DNA from: Oceanospirillaceae bacterium
Lineage (GTDB): Bacteria > Pseudomonadota > Gammaproteobacteria > Pseudomonadales > Balneatricaceae
Reading direction: 5' to 3'
Length of the DNA stretch: 64,000 nucleotides
Assembly: GCA_013373085.1 (NCBI GenBank)
Contig: JABXIM010000059.1
Location: 1 to 64,000, forward strand
Shown here: in pieces, positions 56,545 to 64,000 of the stretch
Layout: the number at the start of each line of letters is the position of its first letter
How positions within the stretch are numbered: the first letter of the stretch is position 1
The notes under the pieces: generated by a model
What the model was told of the DNA's origin: nothing
What the model saw: only the letters and a program-made list of their open reading frames with translations
Database searches by the model: none
Position numbers and translations under genes: made by a program

Positions 56545-57714
56545 TTAGCAGCAACTGAGGTGCGGCAAGGCGCTATCCAGCTGGCCATCGATCCAGGTCT
56601 GGCGCACTTGCCAGATATCCGTATCGAGCAGCACCAGACTTGCCTTGTAGCCCTCCCCTATGGAGCCGTAGCGCCCTCCCAGCTTCAGGAAATCCGCCGG
56701 GTATCTGGAGGCCATTCGCAGACTCTCCCCGAGCCCGAGGCCCAACAGCTCGACGCTATTGCGGACCGCGCCCAGCATGTCGAGATCGGACCCCGCCAGA
56801 GTGCCGTCGGGGGCACTGACCTTCCCGCCCTCGCGTATGATGCGCTGCCCCAGCAGTTCGAACTCGCGGCCGGGGGCACCTACAGTCTGCACCGCGTCAG
56901 TCACCAGCATCATCTTGCCGTTAGCCTTCGCCCGGATCGCAACGCGCAGTGTTGCCGGATGCACATGGTGGGCATCGACAATCAGCCCACACCAACTGTC
57001 GGAATGATCCAGCGCCGCGCCGACCGCACCCGGTGCCCTGCTTGTGAGCGGCGACATGGCGTTGAACAGATGGGTAAAGCCACGTACACCTTCAGCCAGC
57101 GCCGCATTGATCTGCTCGTAGGTCGCCTCCGTATGGCCGGCGGCGACGATCACGCCCGCCTCGCACAGCTGTCGGATAAAACCGGGCGGCGCGACTTCCG
57201 GCGCCAGCGTCACCAGGGTCCGGGCGCCCTCCGCACCGAGACCGGTCAACAGCCTGAAGGCGTCGGCCTCCGGCTCACGTACCATCGAGCCCGGGTGAAT
57301 CCCTTTACGCGCCTGGCTGAGGTACGGCCCCTCCAGGTGCATGCCCAGCACGCCCGCAACAACCCCGAACGCCTCATGGGCCGCGGCGACGGCCTTTACC
57401 ATCACTTCACGACGGTCGCTGATCAACGTCGGCAGAAAGCCGGTGGTACCATAGCGCCGGTGTGCACGTCCAATGGCCGCAATGGTATCGACACTCGGAT
57501 TGTCGTTGAAAAGCACCCCTGCGCCGCCGTTGACCTGGGTATCGATAAAACCCGGCGCGAGCAGACCGCCGTTGAGGTCGTACGAACGGATACCCGCCGG
57601 CAATTCGGGGGTCGGCATCAGTGCGTCAATCCACTCCCCGTCGATCACGACGGCATAATCCGTCAGGATACGATCCCCGTCAAAAATACGGCCTCCACGC
57701 AGTGCATAGCGCAT
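56545..57714 (-). CDS. nagA: N-acetylglucosamine-6-phosphate deacetylase
   Basis: The 389-residue amidohydrolase has GFIDTQVNGGAGVLFNDNPS, HLEGPYLS, the metal-ligand regions AAGHTEATYEQ and THLFNAMSPL, and the catalytic Asp in LVTDAVQTVG. It removes the acetyl group of GlcNAc-6-phosphate. ATG 57714 overlaps the stop of the kinase gene (TGATG), so the two are coupled into one GlcNAc/chitin or peptidoglycan sugar pathway. A deaminase (NagB) is not in the window. Confidence 0.93.
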   Translation of the reverse strand: MRYALRGGRIFDGDRILTDYAVVIDGEWIDALMPTPELPAGIRSYDLNGGLLAPGFIDTQVNGGAGVLFNDNPSVDTIAAIGRAHRRYGTTGFLPTLISDRREVMVKAVAAAHEAFGVVAGVLGMHLEGPYLSQARKGIHPGSMVREPEADAFRLLTGLGAEGARTLVTLAPEVAPPGFIRQLCEAGVIVAAGHTEATYEQINAALAEGVRGFTHLFNAMSPLTSRAPGAVGAALDHSDSWCGLIVDAHHVHPATLRVAIRAKANGKMMLVTDAVQTVGAPGREFELLGQRIIREGGKVSAPDGTLAGSDLDMLGAVRNSVELLGLGLGESLRMASRYPADFLKLGGRYGSIGEGYKASLVLLDTDIWQVRQTWIDGQLDSALPHLSCC

Positions 57715-58604
57715 CACGACCTTCCTCCGTCACAGAGTCGTTGACGCGCCATCAACAGAGCGCCATCCATTGCATCGCCGGCCGGCTCAACTAGGTGCGA
57801 CCGGAGCACCTCCGGCAGCCAGGGTTCGAGCGGCTGGCTGAGCCCACCCATCAGACAGATGCGGTCAACGCCCAGGGACAGGAGCCGTTCCAGCAACGCA
57901 ACGGCTTCTGTCGCACTCTGCTTGACCAGTTCGACAGCGAGCGCGTCACCGGCCGCCGCATGTTCGAAGATCAGGGGAGCAAAAGCGCCGTAATCGCCAG
58001 GCCGGGCGCCCTCGGACCAGTTCAGCAACGCGAGCGGTGAATCCTCGAACCGCGCCATCAGCGCCCGACTCAAATCACTCGTCTCCTGAATACCCTCATG
58101 GGCCAGAAGTGACCGCCGTATCGCATTCAGGCCCAGCCAGGCACCGCTGCCCTGATCCGACACCATGAAACCCCAGCCGCCGATCACCACAAAGCGATTC
58201 TCATGGTAGCCCACGGCACAGGAACCAGTACCCAGAATCAGAATGCCACCATCGCCGCCCTGGTGCGCGCCCAGGCAAGCGGCGTGGGCGTCGGTTTCGA
58301 TGGCGACGCCCGCAAAGGGGTTGGGGTGCGCCAGCACTGCAGCCTTGCGCTCGTCGTCCACGGCCCCTGCCAGACCGAATCCCGCCCAGGTACGCGACAG
58401 CACGGCCCCATCGAGTCCGGCTACCCGCAATGCCTCGGCCGTTGCCGCGAGTATGGCGTCATAGGCCTGCCCGACGCCAAGTCGCACATTGGCGCTGCCG
58501 GCCCGTCCTTCGCCAAGCACGCGTCCGTCCGCGGAACATAGCCGGGCGCGGCAGGATGTGCCACCGCCGTCGATGCCCAGCAGGTAAATATCGCCGGTTT
58601 CCAT
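57714..58604 (-). CDS. nagK: N-acetylglucosamine kinase (BadF/BadG-type ATPase fold)
   Basis: The 296-residue protein starts behind AAGGAGA. The ASKHA fold shows LLGIDGGGTSCRARL (phosphate 1), GILILGTGSCAVGY (phosphate 2) and GWGFMVSDQGSGAWLG, typical of bacterial GlcNAc/GlcN kinases. It makes GlcNAc-6-phosphate for NagA. The gene symbol follows function; glucosamine kinase activity is the main alternative. Confidence 0.85.
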   Translation of the reverse strand: METGDIYLLGIDGGGTSCRARLCSADGRVLGEGRAGSANVRLGVGQAYDAILAATAEALRVAGLDGAVLSRTWAGFGLAGAVDDERKAAVLAHPNPFAGVAIETDAHAACLGAHQGGDGGILILGTGSCAVGYHENRFVVIGGWGFMVSDQGSGAWLGLNAIRRSLLAHEGIQETSDLSRALMARFEDSPLALLNWSEGARPGDYGAFAPLIFEHAAAGDALAVELVKQSATEAVALLERLLSLGVDRICLMGGLSQPLEPWLPEVLRSHLVEPAGDAMDGALLMARQRLCDGGRS

Positions 58605-58754
58605 GCTCAGTCTCCTTGGTCAGATTCAGCGCCGTGCCCGTCCGGGCCCGCTTCCTGGCGCATTCACCAATGCGTACCCGCATGACCGCAGGATTGTACC
58701 GATACCCAAGGCGAATGCCAGACAGGGCTGAATCCGGATTTTGTAGCCACAAAA

Positions 58755-58787
58755 AAAACGCGGTTACCATGACGGCAACCGCGTTTT
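58755..58787 (-). terminator. Rho-independent terminator of the HbpS/GlcG-like gene
   Basis: The arms aaaacgcggtt and aaccgcgtttt pair perfectly, and on the minus strand a run of eight T follows. It lies 25 bases after the stop at 58812. Confidence 0.85.
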
Positions 58788-58811
58788 GCAACGGTGACGG
58801 CTTTGGGGCGA

Positions 58812-59294
58812 TCAGGCGCCGCCCATCACCTTGTCGATGGCCGCCTGGGCGCAGGCCGCGTCCAGGTGCCCACCCGGTGCGCCGCCGACCCCGATACCGC
58901 CGAGCTTTTCGTCGCCCGCCTTCAACGGCAGACCGCCATTGAGAAACAGCAGGTTCGGGTTCATGTCGCGCAGGCCGTCAAGTTCGCGGTTGTCCGCAAT
59001 CGCCTTGGCGACGTCGCCGGTCGGGCGCCCCATGCTGGCGGCGGTAAAGGCCTTGCCCTGGGCGCTGGTCACGGTATGGGGACCGGCCTGTTCGTTACGG
59101 GCAAAAGCGGTCAGCAGACCGCTGCGGTCGACGACGGCGGCGGAAACGGCATAACCCTGTGACTGACATTCAGCCACCGCCGCCGCCGCCAGCGCCTGCG
59201 CCTGGTCGGTCCCGATGACCGCGAGACGGGGCTGTTCGGCCAGGGCCTGGGTACCGATCAGCAACAGCGGCAGGCAGAGAAGAGCTTTGTTCAT
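58812..59294 (-). CDS. HbpS/GlcG-family secreted protein
   Basis: The 160-residue protein has a signal peptide (KALLCLPLLLIGTQALA) and the PF03928 pattern: AAAAVAECQSQGYAVSAAVV, AQGKAFTAASMGRPT and the Gly-rich GGIGVGGAPGGHLDAACAQA. Members bind haem or accompany glycolate and diol pathways. It is divergent from the two-component pair at 59462, so that pair may regulate it. Confidence 0.85.
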   Translation of the reverse strand: MNKALLCLPLLLIGTQALAEQPRLAVIGTDQAQALAAAAVAECQSQGYAVSAAVVDRSGLLTAFARNEQAGPHTVTSAQGKAFTAASMGRPTGDVAKAIADNRELDGLRDMNPNLLFLNGGLPLKAGDEKLGGIGVGGAPGGHLDAACAQAAIDKVMGGA

Positions 59295-59461
59295 TTCACT
59301 TATCCTTCTTCGGGGAGGTCAACGTTCGTCAGGTTACGCCGCTCCCCTTGCCCAAACCTTGCCCGCGCATTACAAATCCGAAAGGTTCGGCGTCGATGCT
59401 TGGGTGAGACCGCCGCCGGTGGTAGCGTAATGATGACTGTCCTGCCACGGTATCGATCACA

Positions 59462-60136
59462 GTGAAACTCCTGCTCGTCGAAGATGACCTTACCATCGCC
59501 CGCTTCATTCAGAACGGCTTTCGCGAAGACGGTTTTGTCGTCAACCATGTCAGCGACGGCCGCGATGCCCTCGCCATCGCCGAGCAGACACCCCATGACA
59601 TCGCCATCATCGATCTGATGCTGCCGGGGCTCGACGGCCTGAGCCTGATCCGCGAGCTTCGCGCCCGCGGCCATTCCCTGCCGATCCTGATTCTCAGCGC
59701 CCGCCACTCGGTCGACGACCGCGTCAGCGGCCTGCGCAGCGGCAGCGACGACTACCTGGTCAAGCCATTTTCGTTTATCGAACTGCAGGCACGGGTGCAG
59801 GCGCTGCTGCGACGCGCCAACCCTGCAGCCACGGACGCCAGCCTCCGGCTTGCCGACCTAGAGCTCGACCGACTCGGCAGGAGCGTGCAGCGCGCCGGAC
59901 AGTCGATAGCCCTGCAACCCCGGGAGTTCGCCCTGCTCGAATACCTGCTGCAGAACCCGGGACGAATCCTGTCCAAAACTATGATCCTGGAGCAGCTGTG
60001 GGACTATCAGTTCGACCCCCAGACCAATGTGGTCGACGTTCTGGTCTGCCGCCTGCGAAGCAAAATCGACAAGGATTTCGAACCCAAACTGCTGCACACC
60101 ATTCGCGGGGTCGGCTATGTCCTCCGTGCCGACTGA
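59462..60136 (+). CDS. OmpR/PhoB-type response regulator
   Basis: The 224-residue protein starts at GTG 59462. The receiver has the acidic pair ED(8-9), phospho-acceptor Asp51 (IIDLMLPGLDGL) and KPFS, followed by a winged-helix DNA-binding domain (QPREFALLEYLLQNPGRILS, NVVDVLVCRLRSKI). Its stop lies 20 bases inside the next gene, the cognate sensor. Confidence 0.92.
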   Translation: MKLLLVEDDLTIARFIQNGFREDGFVVNHVSDGRDALAIAEQTPHDIAIIDLMLPGLDGLSLIRELRARGHSLPILILSARHSVDDRVSGLRSGSDDYLVKPFSFIELQARVQALLRRANPAATDASLRLADLELDRLGRSVQRAGQSIALQPREFALLEYLLQNPGRILSKTMILEQLWDYQFDPQTNVVDVLVCRLRSKIDKDFEPKLLHTIRGVGYVLRAD

Positions 60137-61499
60137 CTCTGCGGGCAGCGCCACCGGCCGCCTGCTAAGCCTGCGCCTCGGCGTCGTGCTCGCCCTGGCG
60201 ATTCTCGCGCTGGTGATCATCGTCGACCAGTTGCTCGGACGCTCGCTCGCCGACCGTGACCGCGATCTTATCGGTGCCCGACTCGAAAATTACCAGCGTA
60301 TCGCCGGCCATGGCGAACTGGACAAGCTGTTTGGCGTACTGGACGAAGAGCAACGCGGCGGCCTGCTGGACGCCTGGATAATCGCCGTAGCGAACGACCG
60401 CCGCTACGGTGCTTCCGTGTGGCAGCAAGCATCGCTGCGCGAGATCGAGACCGGTGCCTGGCAATCGCTCGCAGCCACTGACGGCAGTCGCTGGCTGGTG
60501 ACGCGTCGCCCCCTCGGCGCGGGGATGGATATGCTGATCGGACTCGACGCCACGCCCCGCCAGTCCCAGCGCAACGAGTACCGCTGGGCGATCGCGGCGC
60601 TGGTGTTACCCCTATGGCTGCTGGCCGTGCTACTGATGAACCAGGTCAGTCGGCGCACGCTGCGACCGATCCGCGATCTGTCCGATACCGTCGAGTCGAT
60701 CCGCTCGAGCCGGGACCTGTCCGCACGGGTGCAGATTCGTGATCCCGCCTCGGAACTCGGCCGGCTGGCGGCGCAGGTCAACGGCATGTTGATCACCATC
60801 GGCGACCTCGTCACCGGGATGCGGGAATCGCTCGACCACGTCGCCCATGATCTGCGTACACCGCTGGCGCGACTGCGGCTGAACCTCGAACAGCAGCTGA
60901 TCGCCACCGATCCGGCGCTAACGCCGGCGCAGGCCCGGGCACTGGGCGACAGTATCGAGGAATGCAGCCGTATCGAGGCCATCCTCAGAGCCTTGCTGGA
61001 GATCGCAGAAGCCGAGTACGGGCTGACCCGGCTGCAATACAGTCGCGTCGACGCCGCCCGATTGGTACACGAAGTCGCCGAACTGTACCAGTTCGTCGCC
61101 GAGGAAGCCGGCGTCAGCCTGCACACTGCAGCCAAGGAAGGAATCGAGCTGGAGGCGGACGAGAACCGGCTGCGCCAGGCGCTCGCCAACCTGGTGGACA
61201 ACGCGGTCAAATATACGCCACGGGGCGGTGAGGTCCGGCTCGAGGCAGAAAGCCGCAATGGCGAACTGCTATTGAGTGTTGCCGACACCGGGGTGGGTAT
61301 CGACCCGAGCGACCGGCCCCATATCTACGAGCGCCTGTTCCGCGGCGACCGCAGTCGCGGCAGCTCGGGCCTGGGCCTTGGCCTGAGCCTCGTGCGCGCG
61401 GTGGTCGAGGCGCACGGGGGGCGCATTACCGAAACCAGCGCACCGGAACAGGGAAGCCGCTTCGAAATACGTCTGCCACAGCGGCCTACGTCGCCCTGA
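60117..61499 (+). CDS. Sensor histidine kinase
   Basis: The 460-residue kinase starts at ATG 60117, overlapping the regulator by 20 bases. It has a first membrane helix (LGVVLALAILALVIIVDQLL), a periplasmic loop of about 110 residues, a second helix (WAIAALVLPLWLLAVLLM), HAMP, the H-box HVAHDLRTPLAR, the N-box NLVDNAVKYT and G-boxes DTGVGIDP and GLGLGLSLV. The signal is unknown; the adjacent secreted HbpS-like protein could modulate it. Confidence 0.9.
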   Translation: MSSVPTDSAGSATGRLLSLRLGVVLALAILALVIIVDQLLGRSLADRDRDLIGARLENYQRIAGHGELDKLFGVLDEEQRGGLLDAWIIAVANDRRYGASVWQQASLREIETGAWQSLAATDGSRWLVTRRPLGAGMDMLIGLDATPRQSQRNEYRWAIAALVLPLWLLAVLLMNQVSRRTLRPIRDLSDTVESIRSSRDLSARVQIRDPASELGRLAAQVNGMLITIGDLVTGMRESLDHVAHDLRTPLARLRLNLEQQLIATDPALTPAQARALGDSIEECSRIEAILRALLEIAEAEYGLTRLQYSRVDAARLVHEVAELYQFVAEEAGVSLHTAAKEGIELEADENRLRQALANLVDNAVKYTPRGGEVRLEAESRNGELLLSVADTGVGIDPSDRPHIYERLFRGDRSRGSSGLGLGLSLVRAVVEAHGGRITETSAPEQGSRFEIRLPQRPTSP

Positions 61500-61596
61500 G
61501 CGCATCCTTGTTGCCGCTGGCCATCCGATAGCGCTACCATGAAACCTTTGACGCGCCCGCTACCGGTGGCGCGTTTTCGCGCTGCCGGGACTCACC

Positions 61597-62075
61597 ATGC
61601 TCATCCAGTTTTTCCAGTCTTACGCCGGTGCTGGTTTGCACCGGCCTGGGCTGGTTACTCAGCAAACGTACACGACTGCTCGATAATCCTGACCTGAGCC
61701 GAAGCGCCACAACCGATTCTCGACACCCTCGATATGCTGGCCGGCATTACGGTACCGATCATGCTGTTGCTGCTGGGGCGCTCCCTGGGTGCAATACGGC
61801 TCGGCGGTGGCACCGACTTCAAAATGATCGGCGTGCTCGGTGCCGGCCGTGTGCTGATCGGCCTGCTGTCGGCGATGATCGTGGTGCACCTGCTAAGCCT
61901 GCCGCCGTTGCTGACGCAGTCGCTGCTGATACAGTCCTGCATGCCGGTGGCCGTCATCAGCTACATCATGACCAGCCAGTACCAGGGTCCCAAGGACCTG
62001 GTGGCGGCGGTCTTCATGTGCTCCACGCTGCTGTCGCTGGTTGCGGTGATGCTGTTAACCTCCTTTTATCTCTAG
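61597..62075 (+). pseudogene. AEC-family (auxin efflux carrier) transporter with a large internal deletion
   Basis: A start MLIQFFQSY is followed, in shifted frames, by VCTGLGWLLSKRTRLLDNP and then EAPQPILDTLDMLAGITVPI to the end of an AEC transporter (SCMPVAVISYIMTSQYQGPK). About half of the usual 300 residues, the middle membrane helices, is missing. Confidence 0.7.
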
Positions 62076-62132
62076 GTCGGCGGCCCAACTCTGGTACGAT
62101 GCGGCCTCCAGGGAATACCAGGACTGAAAAGG

Positions 62133-62981
62133 ATGGAAAAGAGCATACTGATCACCGGCTGCTCCAGCGGAATCGGTCATCACGTCGCCCTCGGCCTTCG
62201 CGAACGCGGCTACCGGGTTTTCGCCACGGCGCGCAAACCTGACGACGTCGAGCATCTCAAGGAACAGGGCTTCGAAGCGTGCCGGCTGGACCTCGATGAC
62301 CCTTCCTCCATTGGTGAGGCTGTGGACTGGGTACTGCAGCAGACCGGCGGCACCCTTTACGCCCTGTTCAATAATGGCGCTTTTGGTCAGCCCGGTGCAG
62401 TCGAGGACCTCCGTCGTGACGTGCTGCGCGCCCAGTTCGAAACCAACCTGTTCGGCACCCATGACCTGACCTGCCGCCTGATTCCGGCGATGCGACGTCA
62501 GGGGTATGGCCGCATCATCCAGCACAGCTCGGTACTCGGCCTGATTACGCTTAAATACCGGGGGGCCTACAACGCTTCCAAATTCGCCCTAGAAGGCCTC
62601 ACCGACACCCTGCGCCAGGAACTCCAAGGCAGCGGCATCCGCGTCTCCCTGATCGATACCGGACCGGTACTGAGCCGATTCAGGGAAAACGCCTACCGCA
62701 AGTTCCGCGGAAACATCGAAGTGTCCAGCAGCGCCCACCGCTCCGTCTACGAAGCCGTCGAACGACGCCTCGCCGCCAGCGGCCCGCAGAAGAAAGACCC
62801 GTTCACCAAGCGGCCGGAAGCGGTGCTGGAAAAGGTCATCAAAGCGCTGGAGTCCGACAACCCGCGGCCGCGTTACTACGTCACCACCCCGACCTGGATC
62901 TTCGCCTATCTGCGGCGACTACTGTCGAGCCGCGCCCTCGACCGGGTTTTAAGTGCGGTATCGGACCGGGAGAACCGGTGA
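62133..62981 (+). CDS. Short-chain dehydrogenase/reductase
   Basis: The 282-residue protein has the cofactor motif TGCSSGIGH at 8-16, the LFNNGAFG strand, the catalytic Ser in HSSVLG and YNASK as YxxxK. A basic residue after the second strand (ARKPDD) suggests NADP preference. The substrate is not evident. AAAAGG precedes the start. Confidence 0.88.
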   Translation: MEKSILITGCSSGIGHHVALGLRERGYRVFATARKPDDVEHLKEQGFEACRLDLDDPSSIGEAVDWVLQQTGGTLYALFNNGAFGQPGAVEDLRRDVLRAQFETNLFGTHDLTCRLIPAMRRQGYGRIIQHSSVLGLITLKYRGAYNASKFALEGLTDTLRQELQGSGIRVSLIDTGPVLSRFRENAYRKFRGNIEVSSSAHRSVYEAVERRLAASGPQKKDPFTKRPEAVLEKVIKALESDNPRPRYYVTTPTWIFAYLRRLLSSRALDRVLSAVSDRENR

Positions 62982-63091
62982 GAGAAAGCCTTTTGCTGCA
63001 GGCTTGAGTGGTGAGTGGCCATGGGCCGGGTCCGGCCCATGGTCAAGTGCTGTGACGTCCTGAATGCTTAGGGTTGAACACCAGCAAGCAA

Positions 63092-64000
63092 TCAGCAGCC
63101 CTTCTTCGGATGGCAGTTGCCACCGCCACTACCGGTATCGCCACCGCCGTCGCTGCTGCCGCTGGGACTGATGTTGATGCTGACCGTCGTGGTTGAGGAA
63201 TTGCCATGCTCGTCGATAACGGTATAAGTAAAGCTGTCGCCACCGCGTTTGTTGCCGCTGGTATAGACCAGCTGATCACCCCCTGCGGATAGCGCGACCG
63301 ATCCCTTGTTACCCTGGCTGAAGCTGCCGATGCTCAGGTTATCACCGTCCGGATCGGTATCGTTTGCCAGCACGTCGATGGTCAGCGAACTGTTGAGTGC
63401 GACGTCGGCGCTGTCTGGCTGCGCCACCGGCGGCTGATTGACCTCGTTGACGGTCACCGCCACCAGTGCCGGCAGCGAGATGTCGTACCCGTCGGTAACG
63501 GTATAAGTAAAGCTGTCGACACCGAAGAAACCAGGCGCTGGCGTGTACACCAGGCTATCGCCACTCTGCGCGACGCTGCCATTGCTACCCTGCCCGTAGG
63601 CTGCGATTGTCAGCGCTCCATTGTCCGGATCGCTGTCATTGTTCAGCACCGCAATGACGACAGCCTGGCCTTCGTCAGTTACGGCACTATCATCCATGGC
63701 AACGGGCGCCTGGTTGGCAAGCGTGGTTGCACCAAGGGTCGAGGAGTATGCCGTCTCGTTGCCCGACAGGTCCCTTGCCTTGACATGGAAGCTGCAGAAA
63801 CTTTCCGGCTGCAGGCCTGTCACGCTGTAAGCCGTAGCGCTTTGCCAGCCGCTGTCCGCACAAGCCCCGACAACGCGCTGGAAGTAGTACTGCACCGGGC
63901 CGCCGGAGTCGTCGGTGGCCGGGTTCGCGGCCATATCGATCTGGCTCGAGCTCTGTGCGTACGGCACGGATGCCCACCAGCCCGTCGGATCCGGTTCCGG
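63092..64000 (-). CDS. C-terminal part of a surface protein with cadherin/Big-like repeats (partial)
   Basis: The frame is open to the window edge; no start is seen. It holds two repeats of about 95 residues, each with PVAMDDSAVTDEGQAVVIAV/LNNDSDPDNGALTI or PVAQPDSADVALNSSLTIDV/LANDTDPDGDNLSI and a final SFTYTV strand, as in Ca-dependent adhesins. It ends in a Gly/Ser-rich tail and CHPKKGC. It is probably exported or cell-surface attached. Confidence 0.8.
   Translation of the reverse strand, partial: PEPDPTGWWASVPYAQSSSQIDMAANPATDDSGGPVQYYFQRVVGACADSGWQSATAYSVTGLQPESFCSFHVKARDLSGNETAYSSTLGATTLANQAPVAMDDSAVTDEGQAVVIAVLNNDSDPDNGALTIAAYGQGSNGSVAQSGDSLVYTPAPGFFGVDSFTYTVTDGYDISLPALVAVTVNEVNQPPVAQPDSADVALNSSLTIDVLANDTDPDGDNLSIGSFSQGNKGSVALSAGGDQLVYTSGNKRGGDSFTYTVIDEHGNSSTTTVSINISPSGSSDGGGDTGSGGGNCHPKKGC

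Noticed and set aside
56560-57744. 394-residue plus-strand frame opposite nagA
   Set aside because: It mirrors nagA exactly, and the minus-strand product has all deacetylase motifs.
60027-60116. Extended N-terminus of the histidine kinase
   Set aside because: The extra residues come from the response regulator's coding DNA in another frame; the start at 60117 gives a normal kinase N-terminus.
1-64000. CRISPR array
   Set aside because: No regularly spaced direct repeats of 24-40 bases were seen; the only tandem array is the three-unit 9-bp repeat at 43450.
1-64000. tRNA or rRNA genes as integration targets
   Set aside because: No cloverleaf or rRNA sequence was recognised at the island ends; the duplicated sequence is a protein-gene 3' end.

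Overview
The window looks like a gammaproteobacterial chromosome carrying one large genomic island. The organism cannot be named from the sequence. The right flank (about 49.1 to 64 kb) is GC-rich and densely coding, with an OmpW porin, an OmpR-type two-component pair and a nagA-nagK pair. The left 49 kb has lower and uneven GC, many defence genes, remnants of at least three insertion-sequence families and many broken genes. A 159-bp direct repeat with one mismatch (22-180 and 48815-48973) brackets this region. Each copy holds the last codons of the same gene, which is the usual result of site-specific integration at the 3' end of a gene. A tyrosine recombinase gene (49119-50411) lies just outside the right copy, so the block may be one unit of a tandem array.

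Island layout. 0.5-3.2 kb: a broken HigA-like antitoxin and a TOTE-type primase-helicase. 3.4-11.6 kb: a divergent WYL regulator and a Wadjet operon jetABCD, in which jetC has a one-base frameshift just after its Walker A motif. 11.7-12.7 kb: a 5'-nucleotidase, then a ghost of a second TOTE helicase. 13.1-18.6 kb: a tightly coupled five-gene cassette (NAD-dependent epimerase, glycosyltransferase, radical SAM/SPASM enzyme, WG-repeat O-methyltransferase, histidine phosphatase) that I cannot match to a described pathway. 18.7-26.9 kb: unknown genes, a second WYL regulator, a RecB-like nuclease/helicase and a zinc-ribbon membrane protein. 26.9-28.7 kb: the start of a second jetA fused to a broken D-amino-acid dehydrogenase. 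28.9-31.6 kb: a umuC ghost, two AT-rich small genes and a LexA-controlled umuDC. 32.0-38.8 kb: a PLD-helicase, McrB and McrC operon. 39.2-43.2 kb: a 1354-residue STAND-like NTPase with a C-terminal nuclease, flanked by inverted repeats. 43.8-45.7 kb: a genuine integron-type gene cassette for a Cys-rich peptide, followed by other small proteins and a lipase. 45.8-48.7 kb: IS481 and IS3 debris, a truncated SDR gene, a small unknown gene and a broken small protein gene.

Right flank. It holds the integrase, a secreted subtilase-like protein, an AraC regulator, a small secreted repeat protein, a striking string of back-to-back hairpins downstream of ompW, a BBE-type oxidoreductase, amino-sugar catabolism genes, a HbpS/GlcG-like protein, a two-component system, a decayed AEC transporter, an SDR enzyme and the end of a large surface protein with cadherin/Big-like repeats.

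Most island systems act on foreign DNA: Wadjet on plasmids, McrBC and the helicase-nucleases on modified or invading DNA, and the STAND protein probably by abortive infection. Several single-base frameshifts (jetC, dadA, SDR, a poly-C membrane gene) mean either real decay or a raw assembly with indel errors. This matters most for deciding whether Wadjet is functional.
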